A stretch of DNA of 64,000 nt, from positions 1,195,966-1,259,965 of the forward strand of contig BCKK01000006.1 in the NCBI GenBank assembly GCA_001600615.1. The letters run 5' to 3'. The notes under the pieces were generated by a model. That model ran no database searches. It was not told the origin of the DNA and saw nothing but the letters and a program-made list of their open reading frames with translations. The position numbers and the translations under genes are program-made. Source of the stretch: Dioszegia crocea. Taxonomy: Eukaryota; Basidiomycota; Tremellomycetes; Tremellales; Bulleribasidiaceae. How positions within the stretch are numbered: the first letter of the stretch is position 1; every line of letters begins with the position of its first letter. Below are positions 1 through 10,871 of the stretch, one piece after another.

Positions 1-103
1 TGCCACTTGTACGTTGTAGTGCCGTAACATTCCTCGTTCCTAGATTCCGCCTTAGCCAGTTTCGACCTTAGTTCCTCTCTCTTTGATGCATTCTATACAG
101 CGA

Positions 104-856
104 TTACAACATGACCGACGGCTCGCCGCTGTTCTCAGCCGAATGAGCCGCCCTCATGATCATATTGTAGAGATTGATGTGCGGTGCAAGCTCCTTGAGG
201 ACTTGAATTGCGGTGTCTTGTGCGAACTTGGACTTGTCGGCCTCGAACGCGGCGCGTTCAGTGGCGAGGGTCTCTTGAGTTGTGTGCAGCTCGGAGAGCT
301 CGGTGTGGATGCACTTGTTGGTGGAGCGGAGGTCTTCGATCGTCGAGTGGAGCCGTTTGATGTAGGCTTGCTGCTCGAGTCGGTCCTCCTCCAGTCGACG
401 CTCAATGTACTCTTGGATGGTCATCGTCGGGGACTCCGTGTCTTGGACGACGGGCTTGCTCTTGGTACCTGCTCATTGTCAGCCTCGTGTGCACACTGTG
501 AAGCCCAGTCCAGATCAAATCCGACTTACCGTGATTGTGGCCACAGTGTCCATCACCACACGCATGAGTGTCCTTGGTAGAGGCTGCCAACTTGGCACGG
601 GCGCTGTCCCTGTTGCTTGTGGTGAAAGCTTGCATGGTCAGCAAGCAATCAACACCGATCGAGGATCAACTCCTCCCTAAAATATGCGGACTACGTCTTG
701 GCGGATCCCAGACGAAAACTCACACTCGGTGTTCCTCGTGTAGTTGCTGTTGGACCCTGTCTCCGTGATGACCTTATGAGTCTGTCTCTGCGCATGCCTC
801 GCGGCAAGATCCACCGCGAGCGACTTGTTGGCGGTAGTGTTGTAAGCGGAAGTCAT
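104..856 (-). CDS. Hypothetical coiled-coil protein (198 aa, 3 exons)
   Basis: I do not recognise this protein. Three exons join in phase: 724-856, 530-628 and 104-468, with GT-AG introns and a CTGAC-type branch motif in each. The start is the ATG at 856. The middle exon encodes a short histidine/cysteine-rich stretch (HACGDGHCGHNHG), which could bind a metal, though this is only a composition remark. Residues from about 105 to 170 are rich in E, R, L and Q with heptad-like spacing (for example YIERRLEEDRLEQQAYIKRL), suggesting a coiled coil. There is no signal peptide or membrane segment. It lies downstream of ESF2 on the same strand, about 690 bases away, so it has its own promoter. It could be a lineage-specific gene; function is unknown. 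Confidence 0.7.
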
Positions 857-1549
857 GCTGAGTGAGTAGGGTGGATGAAGTGGTAGGCAAGTAAAGGTGA
901 CTGGGTACGATGTGGAATGGGGGAAGTATGACATCAAGAATGAGAGGGGGGAATCTGCCTTATATGTCTCCCAGGCGACCCTCGGACACCCGTTCTATCC
1001 CGAGACAGAACAAGGGATAGGGTACAAGGCGTGCTTGACGCACTTGGCGTGGAGTCACACGCGTCCGGGCGCAAATGATCAAAGGGCCCTTTTATCCTGT
1101 TGCGTGTTTGACCTTGACTCACGCGCGTGTGGTCCGGCAGAATGAGAGGTCTTTACCCCGTGATGGATCTTACGAGCTCTCGCCGGTCGCACCCGGCGTT
1201 AGACATTTGAAACAACTGTGTCAGTGTCGCGCTGTTACGTTCCGTCCGGAACTCGACGTGTTCGAGGAGTGTGAAAGGAGCGATATCACGATGTGGATCG
1301 TCGGCCTCGTGTGAAGCTTGAGAGCGGAGAGGCGTAGGTGATTGGGTGATGCCTAGTACAGTAGCACGGTACGGCTTGATAGGGACCGAAATGACCCAGA
1401 CAGGCATTACGGTTGTAGGCGCCATTCCAGTCGAGGTCTTAGGACGTAAAGACTGATCACTTAGAGCAGAGCTGCTCCGACGCTAGATCAGTCTGACGAC
1501 ATGCGCGTTTCAATTGTTGTACTTGTCATCAAGAGCATGTACATACCAA
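857..1549. other. Intergenic, upstream of the coiled-coil gene
   Basis: About 690 bases between the 3' end of ESF2 and the start of the first gene. Only short unsupported reading frames are present. It should hold the promoter of the leftmost gene. I see no repeat or RNA gene. Confidence 0.5.
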
Positions 1550-2530
1550 TCATCCAAACACATTGCCCAAAACACTCGCCATCCCCGCCTCCTTCATCCC
1601 CCGTCCACCATCTTCCGCCTGTCTCTGTCTGTATCCCTGTTTCCGCCCTTCTTCCTCTCCCTTCCCACTCTGAACCACCTTCCCAGCTTTCTCCGGCACC
1701 GAGCCGTCCCCGCCTGCAGCAATTCGCTTCTGTTTCCGCTTCTCCAATACACGAGCGAGTTCGACATTTCGGAGGTATTCGCCTTGCTCGGTCTTCGATC
1801 GGGAGATTTCGTTCCGTAATCTCGCTTGGTGTGATTGTCGCTCGTAAGCTGTATTGTCAGTCTTTGAATGACCGGTATCTGGTCTCGCCAAACTAACCAA
1901 TCTGCTCCCCTAGCATTTCCCACTTGAATCCACTCAAATACCTCATCGTCCAGATATCATCCCTCCACTTATCCCCCTTCTTCCCACCTATCATCTGCGC
2001 ATTCAACATCTGCGCTACCATCTTCGCGACTGATTTACTCAGGAATTCGACCCATGCCTCGGTGAAATCCGCTCGTTGATGTTTTGGCTTCTTTTGAGTA
2101 GAGGAGTTGGGGTTGTAGCCAGTAGGAGCTGGACATCAGCATACATTCTGGATTGAGGGTAGTCTGCTACCTTACCATCTCGTCTTTGTGCATACACTTT
2201 TCCTACATCTCCCCATTTCGCCATCAAGTGCCGAACCTTTTGAGGTGTCATCCCTGGCGGTAAACGCGAGATATAGACCACGCCGGGTGTTGAAGCATCG
2301 GCCTTTGCTTTCTTTGCCTTCTTCGCTTTTCGCTCCTTTGCCTGCTGAGCGGCAGCGGCACTGTCTGACTCCGCTTCGACCTCATCCTGGTCGACATCGT
2401 CCTCCTCCTCGGCGTCTGCAACTGCTGCCGATTGCCGCGCTTCTAAAGCTTCATGTTTTGTTTTAGAGCGGCTGGGTTCCCCCGCTGAGCGCGATCGCTT
2501 CTTGCTGTTGGATGGGCCAGCTTCACTCAT
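1550..2530 (-). CDS. ESF2: ESF2/ABT1 18S rRNA factor (294 aa)
   Basis: Nucleolar RNA-binding protein of the Esf2/ABT1 family. In yeast Esf2 acts in the small-subunit processome and stimulates the helicase Dbp8. Exons 2176-2530, 1898-2128 and 1550-1848 join in phase. The N-terminal 110 residues are charged and low in complexity (runs of E/D, then [10 protein letters not shown], a likely nuclear/nucleolar signal). An RRM follows, starting [19 protein letters not shown]. Then comes the family signature around [30 protein letters not shown] and [12 protein letters not shown]. The C-terminal third is a basic helix rich in R, K and Q ([11 protein letters not shown]), usual in this family. Length is close to fungal homologues. 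It is divergent from the amino-acid transporter at 2879, with about 350 bases between starts. Identification is firm from the central signature. Confidence 0.93.
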
Positions 2531-2878
2531 TGTGTTTGTGGTTGTCAAGGCTACTGAGCTTTTCGTGCAAATTTGCTCTCTCATGTCGAGCAGAGGGGAG
2601 GTGGCGATGATTATATGATCCCACCACATATCGTGAGCGAAAGTGGCGCCAAGGGAGATGCCGTTATCTGATTGGGTGGCGCCACTTTGATAAGGGACTC
2701 TCGGCATCGCTGTTTTTGTTGACGGCGCGTCCAGGATCCAGGGCTCCAGGGCCGCTCATATACCGGGCACACCAAGATACATACATTGCTTGCGACTGCC
2801 AGTACGATTGTCCTCGCACTGTACATAGCCACTGCCCTTCAGCGGACCATCCCTCGGAGTCACCACAACTCGCTCATC
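2531..2878. promoter_or_regulatory. Divergent promoter region ESF2 / AAAP transporter
   Basis: 348 bases between two divergent start codons, so it must contain both promoters. It holds two near-matching GGCGCCACTTT / AAAGTGGCGCC elements (about 2639-2651 and 2679-2691) that form an inverted repeat close to the ESF2 side. No factor is assigned. Confidence 0.45.
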
Positions 2879-5625
2879 ATGGCATCCCAAGGATCGGATG
2901 GTATTCCCCTTAGCATCCCGGCGGAGCGGCAGATAAGGAAACGGCGCAGCACTGTCCTGCAAAGCTCGCTGAGTCTTGTTCAGAGTTGTAAGTACTGGTA
3001 CACGCGTAGTGACTGACATTCAGTCTCTCGCTCACAACAATTGAGATATGGAAAGCTAGCTCTTGGTTCGGCTCCTTCATTCGCCTTCACGGCGCGATCC
3101 CCTTTATCCAACTACGGCGCGGTTCAGGATGGCGAGTATGACGAGGACGATGGGGAGGCGATAGGATCAGAAGAGGAGTATGACTACGATGAGGAAGAGG
3201 CGATTGATGAGAATCAGGAAGGGGATGAAAGTGTCGTCACGCGAGAAGGGAGCGGATTCTTCTTTGCCGATCCTGTCAACTCTTCGGACTCGCCAGCCGG
3301 CCCATCGAGGGGTCCGAAACTCAAGCAAATCAGAGCGGCGCGTCGATCGTTTGGTCTTGGTCATTTCAACTTCACACCTACACCAGAGCGTCAACGGTAT
3401 GAAGATGTTCCAGGAACGGAATCGCTCGCTGCTTCCCCTACCTCGCATATCTATCATGATCCCTCCAGAGCTCATCTGGAGTCTACCCCACTACTATCTC
3501 CCGATGCTGCGATGGCGACACCGCAGAAGCTCGTGATAGAGGAAGCGTACGCGCCAGATTCGGCCAGTCGGCGCCAGAGTCAAGTAGGAGGCCGGCGGCG
3601 TATCAGCGGTGCTTCGGGCAGGCGACTTAGTGTGGGAAGGCGCAGTGTACGATCTAGGCGGAGTGTACATGTTGAACGAGGAGAGAGTACCGATGGACAA
3701 ACTGTGAGTTACAGCTGTCATTCACCATAGCTTGAAAGGCTGACATCCTGTAGCTGTTCAACTGCGTTGCAGTGCTCGTCGGTATCGGAATCTTGTCTAT
3801 GCCTCTTGCACTGCACTACATGGGCTGGATACTTGGCACCTGCGTGCTGATCGGCTTCGGAGCTTTGACATGTCACACGTATGTACCTCTGCATCTTTCC
3901 GTCTACTGTTGCTGAGATCACCAGGGCAAAGCTTCTTGCCAAGCTCATAGCTGCCGACCCAGCAATGAAAGGCTATACCGATCTGGGCAATAAGGCATTT
4001 GGGCCGTGGGCTGGCGGAGCTATAACCTTACTGTGAGTTGGATGCAGATGGCAAGCAGGTACTTGAGCTGACTCATCCAGGTTTTGCCTAGAATTGTTCG
4101 CATACGGGTATGTCTATGTGCCCCCATCTTGCGCTTTAGCTCATCTTCCAGCCTGGCCCTAATTGTCCTGTTCGGAGACTCTATGAATGCAATCTTCCCA
4201 AACATCTCATCTGACACCTGGAAATTCATAGTATTCTTCCTGTACGTATCTTTTCTAGCTTCTGAGCCAATGCTAACAAATCAGAATCGTACCAACCACC
4301 CTGATGCCTCTCCGCCTGCTATCTCTCCCATCAATCTTATCGACCATCTCATCTTTCGTCCTTATCCTCATTATCCTAATAGATGGTTTCGCCAAAGATA
4401 CCGCTCCCGGCTCGCTCCTTCATCCGGCCGAAACCAACATTTTCCCACAATGGCGCCATGCAAATTTCCTCGGTGGAATCGGTTTCGTCTTGGCTGGATT
4501 TGGGGGTCATGCTGTCGTTCCAAGTTTGGCGAGGGATATGAAGACACCGGAGAATTTCGATAAAGTAAGTTGGCTTATTGATATAGGGATTCAATCGCTG
4601 TAGCTAACGGATTAGGTGATTAATAAGGCTTTTGTGCGTGATCTATTCTCATCAAGCCGTTCTCAGCTAACTCCTACAGACTATCGCCAGTGCTTTGGGA
4701 TTTGTCGCCGGTGCCAGTGGATACCTGATGATTGGGAATGGGGTATCGGACGAGGTAAGCCCTGCCCCACAGTCTGAGCTGAGATGTAGATCACCAAAGA
4801 TCTAATGGATGAGCAATATGGTTATCCCCGCTGGCTAAACGTCTTTGCACTGTGGATGATAGTAATCAACCCATTGACAAAGTTCGGATTGTGCTCAAGG
4901 CCCGTATGTCCATTTCCCTCCACTTCCTCTCGCTTGACTGACCCCATAGTTCAACCACACTCTCGAAGCTATCCTCGGAATCAATCGTGTTCCCTTCCAA
5001 CCTCCCCGTCGACCCGACTCACCACTCCACAAAGCAAGTGAAGAAGCATCAGCACTTATGTCTTCCGTCACCCGTCTAGCCCGGAACTCCATCTCTTCAT
5101 TCAACTCAACACCCATTCGACCTTCCATCTCTCGCCTGAATTCCCCTTCACGCCCTTTACTCTCACCCACCGACGCACACCTCCCGCAAACTCCGAAACA
5201 CCTGGCACCTATCGCGGAAACGTCGGGCCAGGCCTCGCCAGAATGGGCTGAATGGAAGAAGGGGGAAAATAAGAAACTTGCTGCTCGGGCAGTGAGCAGG
5301 ACAATCGTCACTGCGGCGTGTACGATGGCGGCGGTGTTGATTCCTGGGTTTGAGAGGGTTATGGGGTTTATGGGCAACTTCTCAGCATTTCTGATTACTG
5401 TCATCCTGCCGGTGAGTGCCTATTGATTGTTGAGGGTGGTGATGCATAGCTGATGAAGCGCAGATATCCTTCTACCTCGCTCTTGCTCCAAGAATGGGTA
5501 TCGTCCATCCTGAATCGGCAGGGCGGGCATGGGTCGTCGAGCGCTCAATCTTGCTCGTCATCCTCAGCGTCAGTGTGGTGTTCATGATCGCTGGGACAGC
5601 TTGGGCTTTCAGGCCAGATCACTGA
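2879..5625 (+). CDS. Vacuolar amino-acid transporter, AAAP family (AVT-like, 749 aa)
   Basis: Amino acid/auxin permease family, probably a vacuolar proton-coupled amino-acid transporter of the Avt type. Twelve exons (2879-2987, 3024-3703, 3754-3878, 3925-4032, 4081-4107, 4152-4241, 4285-4564, 4616-4633, 4680-4754, 4790-4903, 4950-5411, 5464-5625) join without a phase error. The first ~265 residues are a cytosolic acidic and arginine/serine-rich tail, with TARSPLSNYGAV followed by a D/E run, as in long-tailed fungal Avt proteins. The first membrane helix begins near LFNCVAVLVGIGILSMPLAL, the usual AAAP TM1. Later helices include FLGGIGFVLAGFGGHAVVPS and the C-terminal ILLVILSVSVVFMIAGTAW. A ~110-residue Ser/Pro-rich loop sits before the last three helices. 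Exons of 27 and 18 nt are unusually short. The exact Avt subgroup (Avt1 versus Avt3/4) cannot be settled by eye. Confidence 0.9.
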
Positions 5626-6122
5626 TTCTTAAAACTCTCAAAGCTAGTATGCAGCCTATATACAGAATGTTCTGTATCGTTCGCCGTTATCCCCGGCGCT
5701 CCGAATACTCACACATGTCTCGTGTGACATGTCTTGTGATCCTAATATTGGAGGCCTTGGAGTGCTGATCCCAAGGAAGAGCTGTGCGCTTCGGCTATCT
5801 GCAGCTCTTTGACAGAGGTCTTTCTTTCTGGCTCGATAGCCTGTGACAGTCAACAAAACATCGCAAACCAAACTACAAAAGAAAAGCCCCCTCGCACAAC
5901 CCCCTCACCTCGTACAACGGATTCTTTGGGGCTCGATCGAAGCCATTCTACAGAAGTCAACGAGCGTCACCTCGTCGTCGATCCTTTCGCGAGACTTCAG
6001 GATACCTAGCTCGGCCAGTGCTCTCCCTGAACCCCCGTCTTACTTTCTCTTCACATCTTCACTCTGGTCAAGCCTTCAGATCTCTTCATCATCTCCTATC
6101 CCGATCTACGCTCCACCCCGCT
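5626..6122. other. Intergenic, promoter side of the 148-aa orphan
   Basis: About 500 bases between two + strand genes. Frames here are short and overlap in several phases, and none joins convincingly to the downstream gene. The last ~130 bases are rich in CT, as expected of a leader. Confidence 0.45.
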
Positions 6123-6613
6123 ATGGAATACACCCGTCCGGACCGAAATGGCGGGCAAAGGCGAAGAGTCAATCCTCAGTACGGTCTTGAATTACAAGGC
6201 AGCAATTCGCGTGACGAGCCACCTGCACAACAGCCCTCAGACCCCGGGACCGGTGAGTGTGCGGATTGGTCATTGGAGCGCATGCTGATACTTCAGAGCA
6301 CCACACATACGAGTCGATGGCGGCGGAGAACCGCGTCGTGAACGATCTCCTCACATCCGCGTACAGCTTTCACGCCGCTCTGGAGTCAGAACGTGACTTC
6401 TATAAGTCTCTCTCTGCTCGACTTGGGAATGCCTTCATCCGGCACATGCTGTTGAACTACCTTGCAAGCTCAGATTCGCAACGCCAGACAACCTCGGCCG
6501 GAGCGTTTCTCTCGAGGGTGTATTCGATGTTGCCGGGCGAGGATCGTGCCGATCTACAGGACGCCGCGATCCTGGCGGCTTACACTCTCGAAGACGAGGC
6601 TCGGTACGGCTAG
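6123..6613 (+). CDS. Hypothetical protein (148 aa, 2 exons)
   Basis: Not recognised. Exon 1 is 6123-6252 and exon 2 is 6297-6613. The intron is GTGAGT...CAG with GCTGATA before the acceptor, and phase is kept. The N-terminal 40 residues are polar and arginine/glutamine-rich, probably disordered. The rest is predicted helical, with SFHAALESERDFYKSLSARL and LLNYLASSDSQRQTTSAGAF. There is no membrane segment or recognisable motif. The stop is a TAG right after RYG. It is convergent with MBP1, whose end is 450 bases downstream. The splice junction and uninterrupted second exon support a real gene, but no family is assigned. Confidence 0.6.
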
Positions 6614-7063
6614 TAAGCACCTGGATCGGAGTAGGCGGCGTGGCGGGCGAGGAGTGCGAATCCTCGAGACGGCGCGGCTTGAAGCGATTGGTAGAGCTTG
6701 CTGTATGGTTTCCCAAGACTAGGTCGGCCTTGTGTATATACTCCACGTCCGCGTCATGCGTCAGATACATGAACCCCTTGACTGCGCGTAATCAGCCGAT
6801 GGCGACGATTGACCTGAACAATCTGATCTGACATTGGAACCGATTCCAGAGCTGGTCCACGCTTCGAAGATCCCAGCTCAGGGGGTGATCAGTGCCTGGT
6901 CAGTGAGCTCAAACAACATCAGCAAAGACTGTCTACACAGACGGCCTTAAGACACATGGCCTGCGGCAAAAGACCTTAATTTTACTCGTTACCTAAACCC
7001 TATCACTTGCTCTACACCATCTCCATCCTACACCTACACCTTAACCTACATTCGCGCAAGAAT
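6614..7063. other. Convergent intergenic region
   Basis: 450 bases between the 3' ends of the 148-aa orphan and MBP1. It should carry both poly(A) sites. No gene, repeat or RNA was seen. Confidence 0.5.
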
Positions 7064-9547
7064 CTACGCCATCCACGACCCACTCCCCTGCGCGCCATTG
7101 CCCTCACTTTCTAACGTCTGCCATATCAGCTTCGCATCCAACCCTTAAGTACACTCTACTCACAGCCAATAGTTGAGTCATTACATTATCCACTTCATGT
7201 ATCGCAATTTGACCTCCACATCCGGCCGATATCAGCCGTCTGTACTGTCCGATATTTTCACCCGTTCCAGACTAAATCATCAGCCACAATGCTCCTTATT
7301 GACATGCTCTAAGTCGATGCAGTACTCACCTCCGCCTGAGCCCTTACATACTGCTTAACCAACTCGTTCCTCCTCTTCTTCTTCTCTTCAACTTCCCACC
7401 TCAATCTCTCTTCTTCCGCCTGCTCAACCTCCGCACCACCCTGAGGTATATCCGTCAATTCAGTCAAATCCCCAAATTCTTCCCCAGTCATACCCGACCT
7501 CCATCTCCCTTCCCTCGCCTCATCTTCAAGTACCCACGCTTGCCACCCTCTCCGCATTGCCTGTCCCACACTATTCCTTAGCTGATTTTGTAATCCCTCC
7601 ACTTCACGCCTTTGATCCTGAAGCGGTCCGGACTGATCGCCTAATCCCTGCAACACCCGCGTCGTCTCTGTAACTTCGGTATGTATACTCGTGAGCAGTG
7701 CTTTCGCCTGCAAAATATCCCTTTCTTTACCCTGCAATTCCCCATCAAAGCTCTTGGCTAGGGCCTGCATGTGTGAGGTGATATCCTGCAGGCACGTGCC
7801 CCCAACGAGCCGAGCAGCTTCCGATGCGAAAAGCTGGTGCGCGATCGTCTCCCTTTTACCGCCCGATACAGGTGATGACCTGAACCGCTCGTCCTCCAAT
7901 ATGTAATCTTCGGCAGATTTGTAATCCCGATTTTTGATTTTAGGATCGGCACCGTGATCAAGCAAGGCTTTGACGAGGCGGCGTGACCGAGCTCGCGCAG
8001 CGAGAGTGAGGGCAGTCTCCCCATCCTCATCTTGGAAGTTGATGACGTCCGCCAACTCCTGAGGGAAATCGGCGAGACGCGATAGGATAGTTTCCATATA
8101 ATACCGAGCGGCATGAGTCTTGCCTTTGGAAAGGGCAAGATTGGCAATATGGTGGAATACCGTGCGGTTGTATTTATCGATGTTGAGTGTGGAGCGATGA
8201 AGGAGTTCGTACAGTTCAGGGAATTTCCGTACGTCGTAGTTGTTGGAAAACATTACAGAGCGCATGAGGGGAGTTTGTTCCGAGTTATTGGCGGCGAAGA
8301 TGGAGGCGCCGGCAGTGAGGAGGAGTTTCACGACGCGTACTCGACCCATAGCGCACGCCCAGTGGAGCGCACTATGGTTGTCTTCGTCTATCCGGGTATT
8401 GGCGTCAAAGTCGGCAGGAGGGGAAACGAGGATGGAAGGGATTTGGTTGGTTTCGGATATAAAGTAGTTGAGAATGATATCGGTGTATGCCTCAGGACCG
8501 AGTTGCTGCGCCATCACACCATCCATCATGGGCAGGAGGGAGGGTGATTGCTGGGGCGTGTGAACGGCAGATTGGCCACGCGCCTGCCGGAGATACTCTG
8601 ACTGCTCCTCCATCATCATCTGCGCCGTCCGTTTCCGACTGCTCGACTCGGCATGGTTCTCCATATCGATATCCATCCCGACTCCGGCGGACCGGTCCTT
8701 GTCGTCAATGACCGACGTGACGGGCGATGGGGTATCAGAGGACGAATCGTCATCGTCTGGAGAAGGGGGTAGAGACTCCATGGAGCGCGACGTGTCTGCG
8801 TCAGGGGTACTGGCGACCTTTTTCGACGCAGATTGTTTGCCCGCCGCGCGCGTCGCGAGTTGGGCTTGGGCAGTGAGGGCGGCGGCGGAAGTAGGGCCAG
8901 TTTTCAAGGGAGTTCCCGTCTCCTTCTTATCCTTCTCCTTCTTGCCCTTCGTTGGCGCCGCGACGGCATGTTTAGGGGCAGGTGGGGGAGAGACGGATGT
9001 AGGGACGTAATCGATGAGTGGGCGGAGGAGATCTTCGACGCCGTATTGCTTAGCCAGAGCCAGACCACGTTCAATGGGTATCCACGTTCCTATAATATGA
9101 GCAAGGCCTTTTATTGCAAGAGGTCAAGACTTACCTTGGTACTTCCCATAACCGCCCTGCACCTTCTCATGCTCTCCCTTTTGCACCTCCCGCTCCAACA
9201 CTCTCGTCCTCTGCGGCTTGTCGAACCCGGCCACTTTCAAGATCTGCGTCGCGTTGAGGTAAGAGTCGGACCTTCTCCGCATGACAGCGACGGTGCGGCA
9301 TAGCATTTCATATACGGGTCTGCGCGATCAGTGTGTGCCTTACGCGTCCGAGTAGAGTAGACTTACACGCCACTAGATAGGAGAAGGCAACGTTAGCTGA
9401 GTTCAGTGCATGGTCAGTAAGAGTATGACACACCTATACGTCGCCTGGATCGTCAACTACTATTATCCACACACTCCTGAAGACACATACCTTGAAGATT
9501 GTATTCGGACCATTGTCGCCTCCTGGCGCGACTGGTCTCTTCACCAT
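7064..9547 (-). CDS. MBP1: MBF-type APSES/ankyrin transcription factor (726 aa, Mbp1/Mbs1-like)
   Basis: Sequence-specific factor of the MBF/SBF family, which drives G1/S genes through ACGCGT-type sites. Exons 9491-9547, 9434-9444, 9367-9372, 9135-9319, 7330-9089, 7164-7271 and 7117-7064 join in phase. The APSES (KilA-N) domain spans about residues 16-110: the micro-exons supply ATYSGV, followed by [40 protein letters not shown] and [16 protein letters not shown] basic low-complexity linker follows. Ankyrin repeats include [20 protein letters not shown] near residue 325 and [20 protein letters not shown] near 443. A coiled-coil C-terminus comes next, then the short family tail [13 protein letters not shown] and an end at WMA. 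Exons 2 and 3 are only 11 and 6 nt long. A last intron before the final 17 residues gives a better family-like end than reading through. The start is the only ATG compatible with the domain. Confidence 0.93.
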
Positions 9548-9877
9548 GGCGGATGAGGTATGTCTCGATTACTGGGTATTTTCCGCGTGTCCAACTTTGG
9601 CTCGGGTCGCTCAGGTCTCGCTAGTTTGCTGTGGGTCTGGTGAGGAGGCTCTGAGATGGGTATATCCAGTGCAGATGTGTGTGTGAGATGAAAGCTACTT
9701 GACGCGAAACTGAGCGTGGACTGCACGCGTTCAACGCGACGAAAAGTGGAGGCTGGACCACGTGTTTTTGGTTCCGAGGCCAGATACAAGGTCCCGGGGT
9801 ACTTTGGAAAGTCTTGACACAGACCTCAAATTCATGCAATTCAATCAGAGGTATAGCATGAGCTATTTGAGGTCAAT
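9548..9877. promoter_or_regulatory. Divergent promoter region MBP1 / RPC17
   Basis: 330 bases between the starts of MBP1 (-) and RPC17 (+). The strand pair shares this promoter space. An ACGCG core occurs near 9725-9729 (gcacgcgttc), a near match to the ACGCGT box, so autoregulation of MBP1 is conceivable; this is inference. Confidence 0.45.
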
Positions 9878-10774
9878 ATGAAGGTGAGTTTGGCCCAAGA
9901 ATGCCTGTATGGGAAGCCCAATTCCTACGGGGAATCTTCGGAGCTAAGCTCACATCTGTAGCTCAGCCTAGCGCCCGCTCTACATCTCTCAAATCATGAG
10001 GTTCTCACCCACTTCCTCGCCCTCAAGCGAGATACCGACAGCCTGAAACAACAGCGCGACAACCATGATCTGAGGCAAAAGGTGGAGATGCGGGAGCAGT
10101 ATCCGTTAGAGAGGGAAAAGGAGGATGCACCGGATGGGAGTGGGCTGCCAAATTTGACAGAATCAGTCAGGCGGCGCGAAGACGAGGCGGATCGGAGAGG
10201 GTGGAGTGATGAACTAGCTTGGATACAGGATGAGGTCAGTCATGGCGTATGGAGTTACCGTGTGTCGGATAGCTGACGTATCAGGTCATCAGATATCTCT
10301 GTTCTGATCACCTGCCGACGGCCAGACAGACGGCTGAGGGTGTTGCCCAGCTTGCAGACGGACTCCAGGATCATCATTTGACCAAGGGCGAGGTCCTCCA
10401 AATCGTGAATCTGGCACCCACGCTAGCGGTTGAGCTATATACTGTAAGTTACCTGAGTCCTCTCGTCGAAGTCAAGCTGATACGCCCAGATAATAGAAGA
10501 TGTTGATACTCGATTTGAGCCAAACGCCACCGAGCTGCTCGAGACTCTAGGAGAGGAAGTCGGACGGACGCTCCTTGCCGAACCACCAGCGGAGCTCGAG
10601 CCATATGTTACGAGGATAGAGCATGAGCCCACTGCGGAACGGGGACATCAAGCTGGGGTGTATCAGCAGGATGACCTAGAGGGGATTATGCAGGAAGAGT
10701 TCGTCACTGAGGCGGAATATGGAGCGGGGTATGAGGGTGGGGTGGATGATGACACGCGAGGAGAGGAAATGTGA
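9878..10774 (+). CDS. RPC17: RNA polymerase III subunit Rpc17/CRCP-like (240 aa)
   Basis: RNA polymerase III stalk subunit of the Rpb4/RPC9 fold, which pairs with Rpc25 and contacts TFIIIB. Exons 9878-9883, 9962-10234, 10285-10443 and 10490-10774 join in phase. The first coding exon is only Met-Lys, which gives the family-like N-terminus M-K-L-S-L-A-P-A-L-H-L-S-N-H-E-V-L. The central HRDC-like helical domain includes IRYLCSDHLPTARQ, LTKGEVLQIVNLAPTLAVEL and IIEDVDTRF, the last matching the 'EE.RF' end of Rpc17 proteins. The C-terminal ~70 residues are acidic and glycine-rich with no homology I can recall, so the protein is longer than yeast Rpc17 or human CRCP. It is convergent with the nucleoside transporter, only 97 bases away. 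Confidence 0.85.
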
Positions 10775-10871
10775 GATATGGGTAATGGGAGCCGGGCGCA
10801 TAGTGTACAGAGCTATAGACTCTTGTTGTAGCATATAGATTCCGCGATAACGATACATATGCCATATAGAT

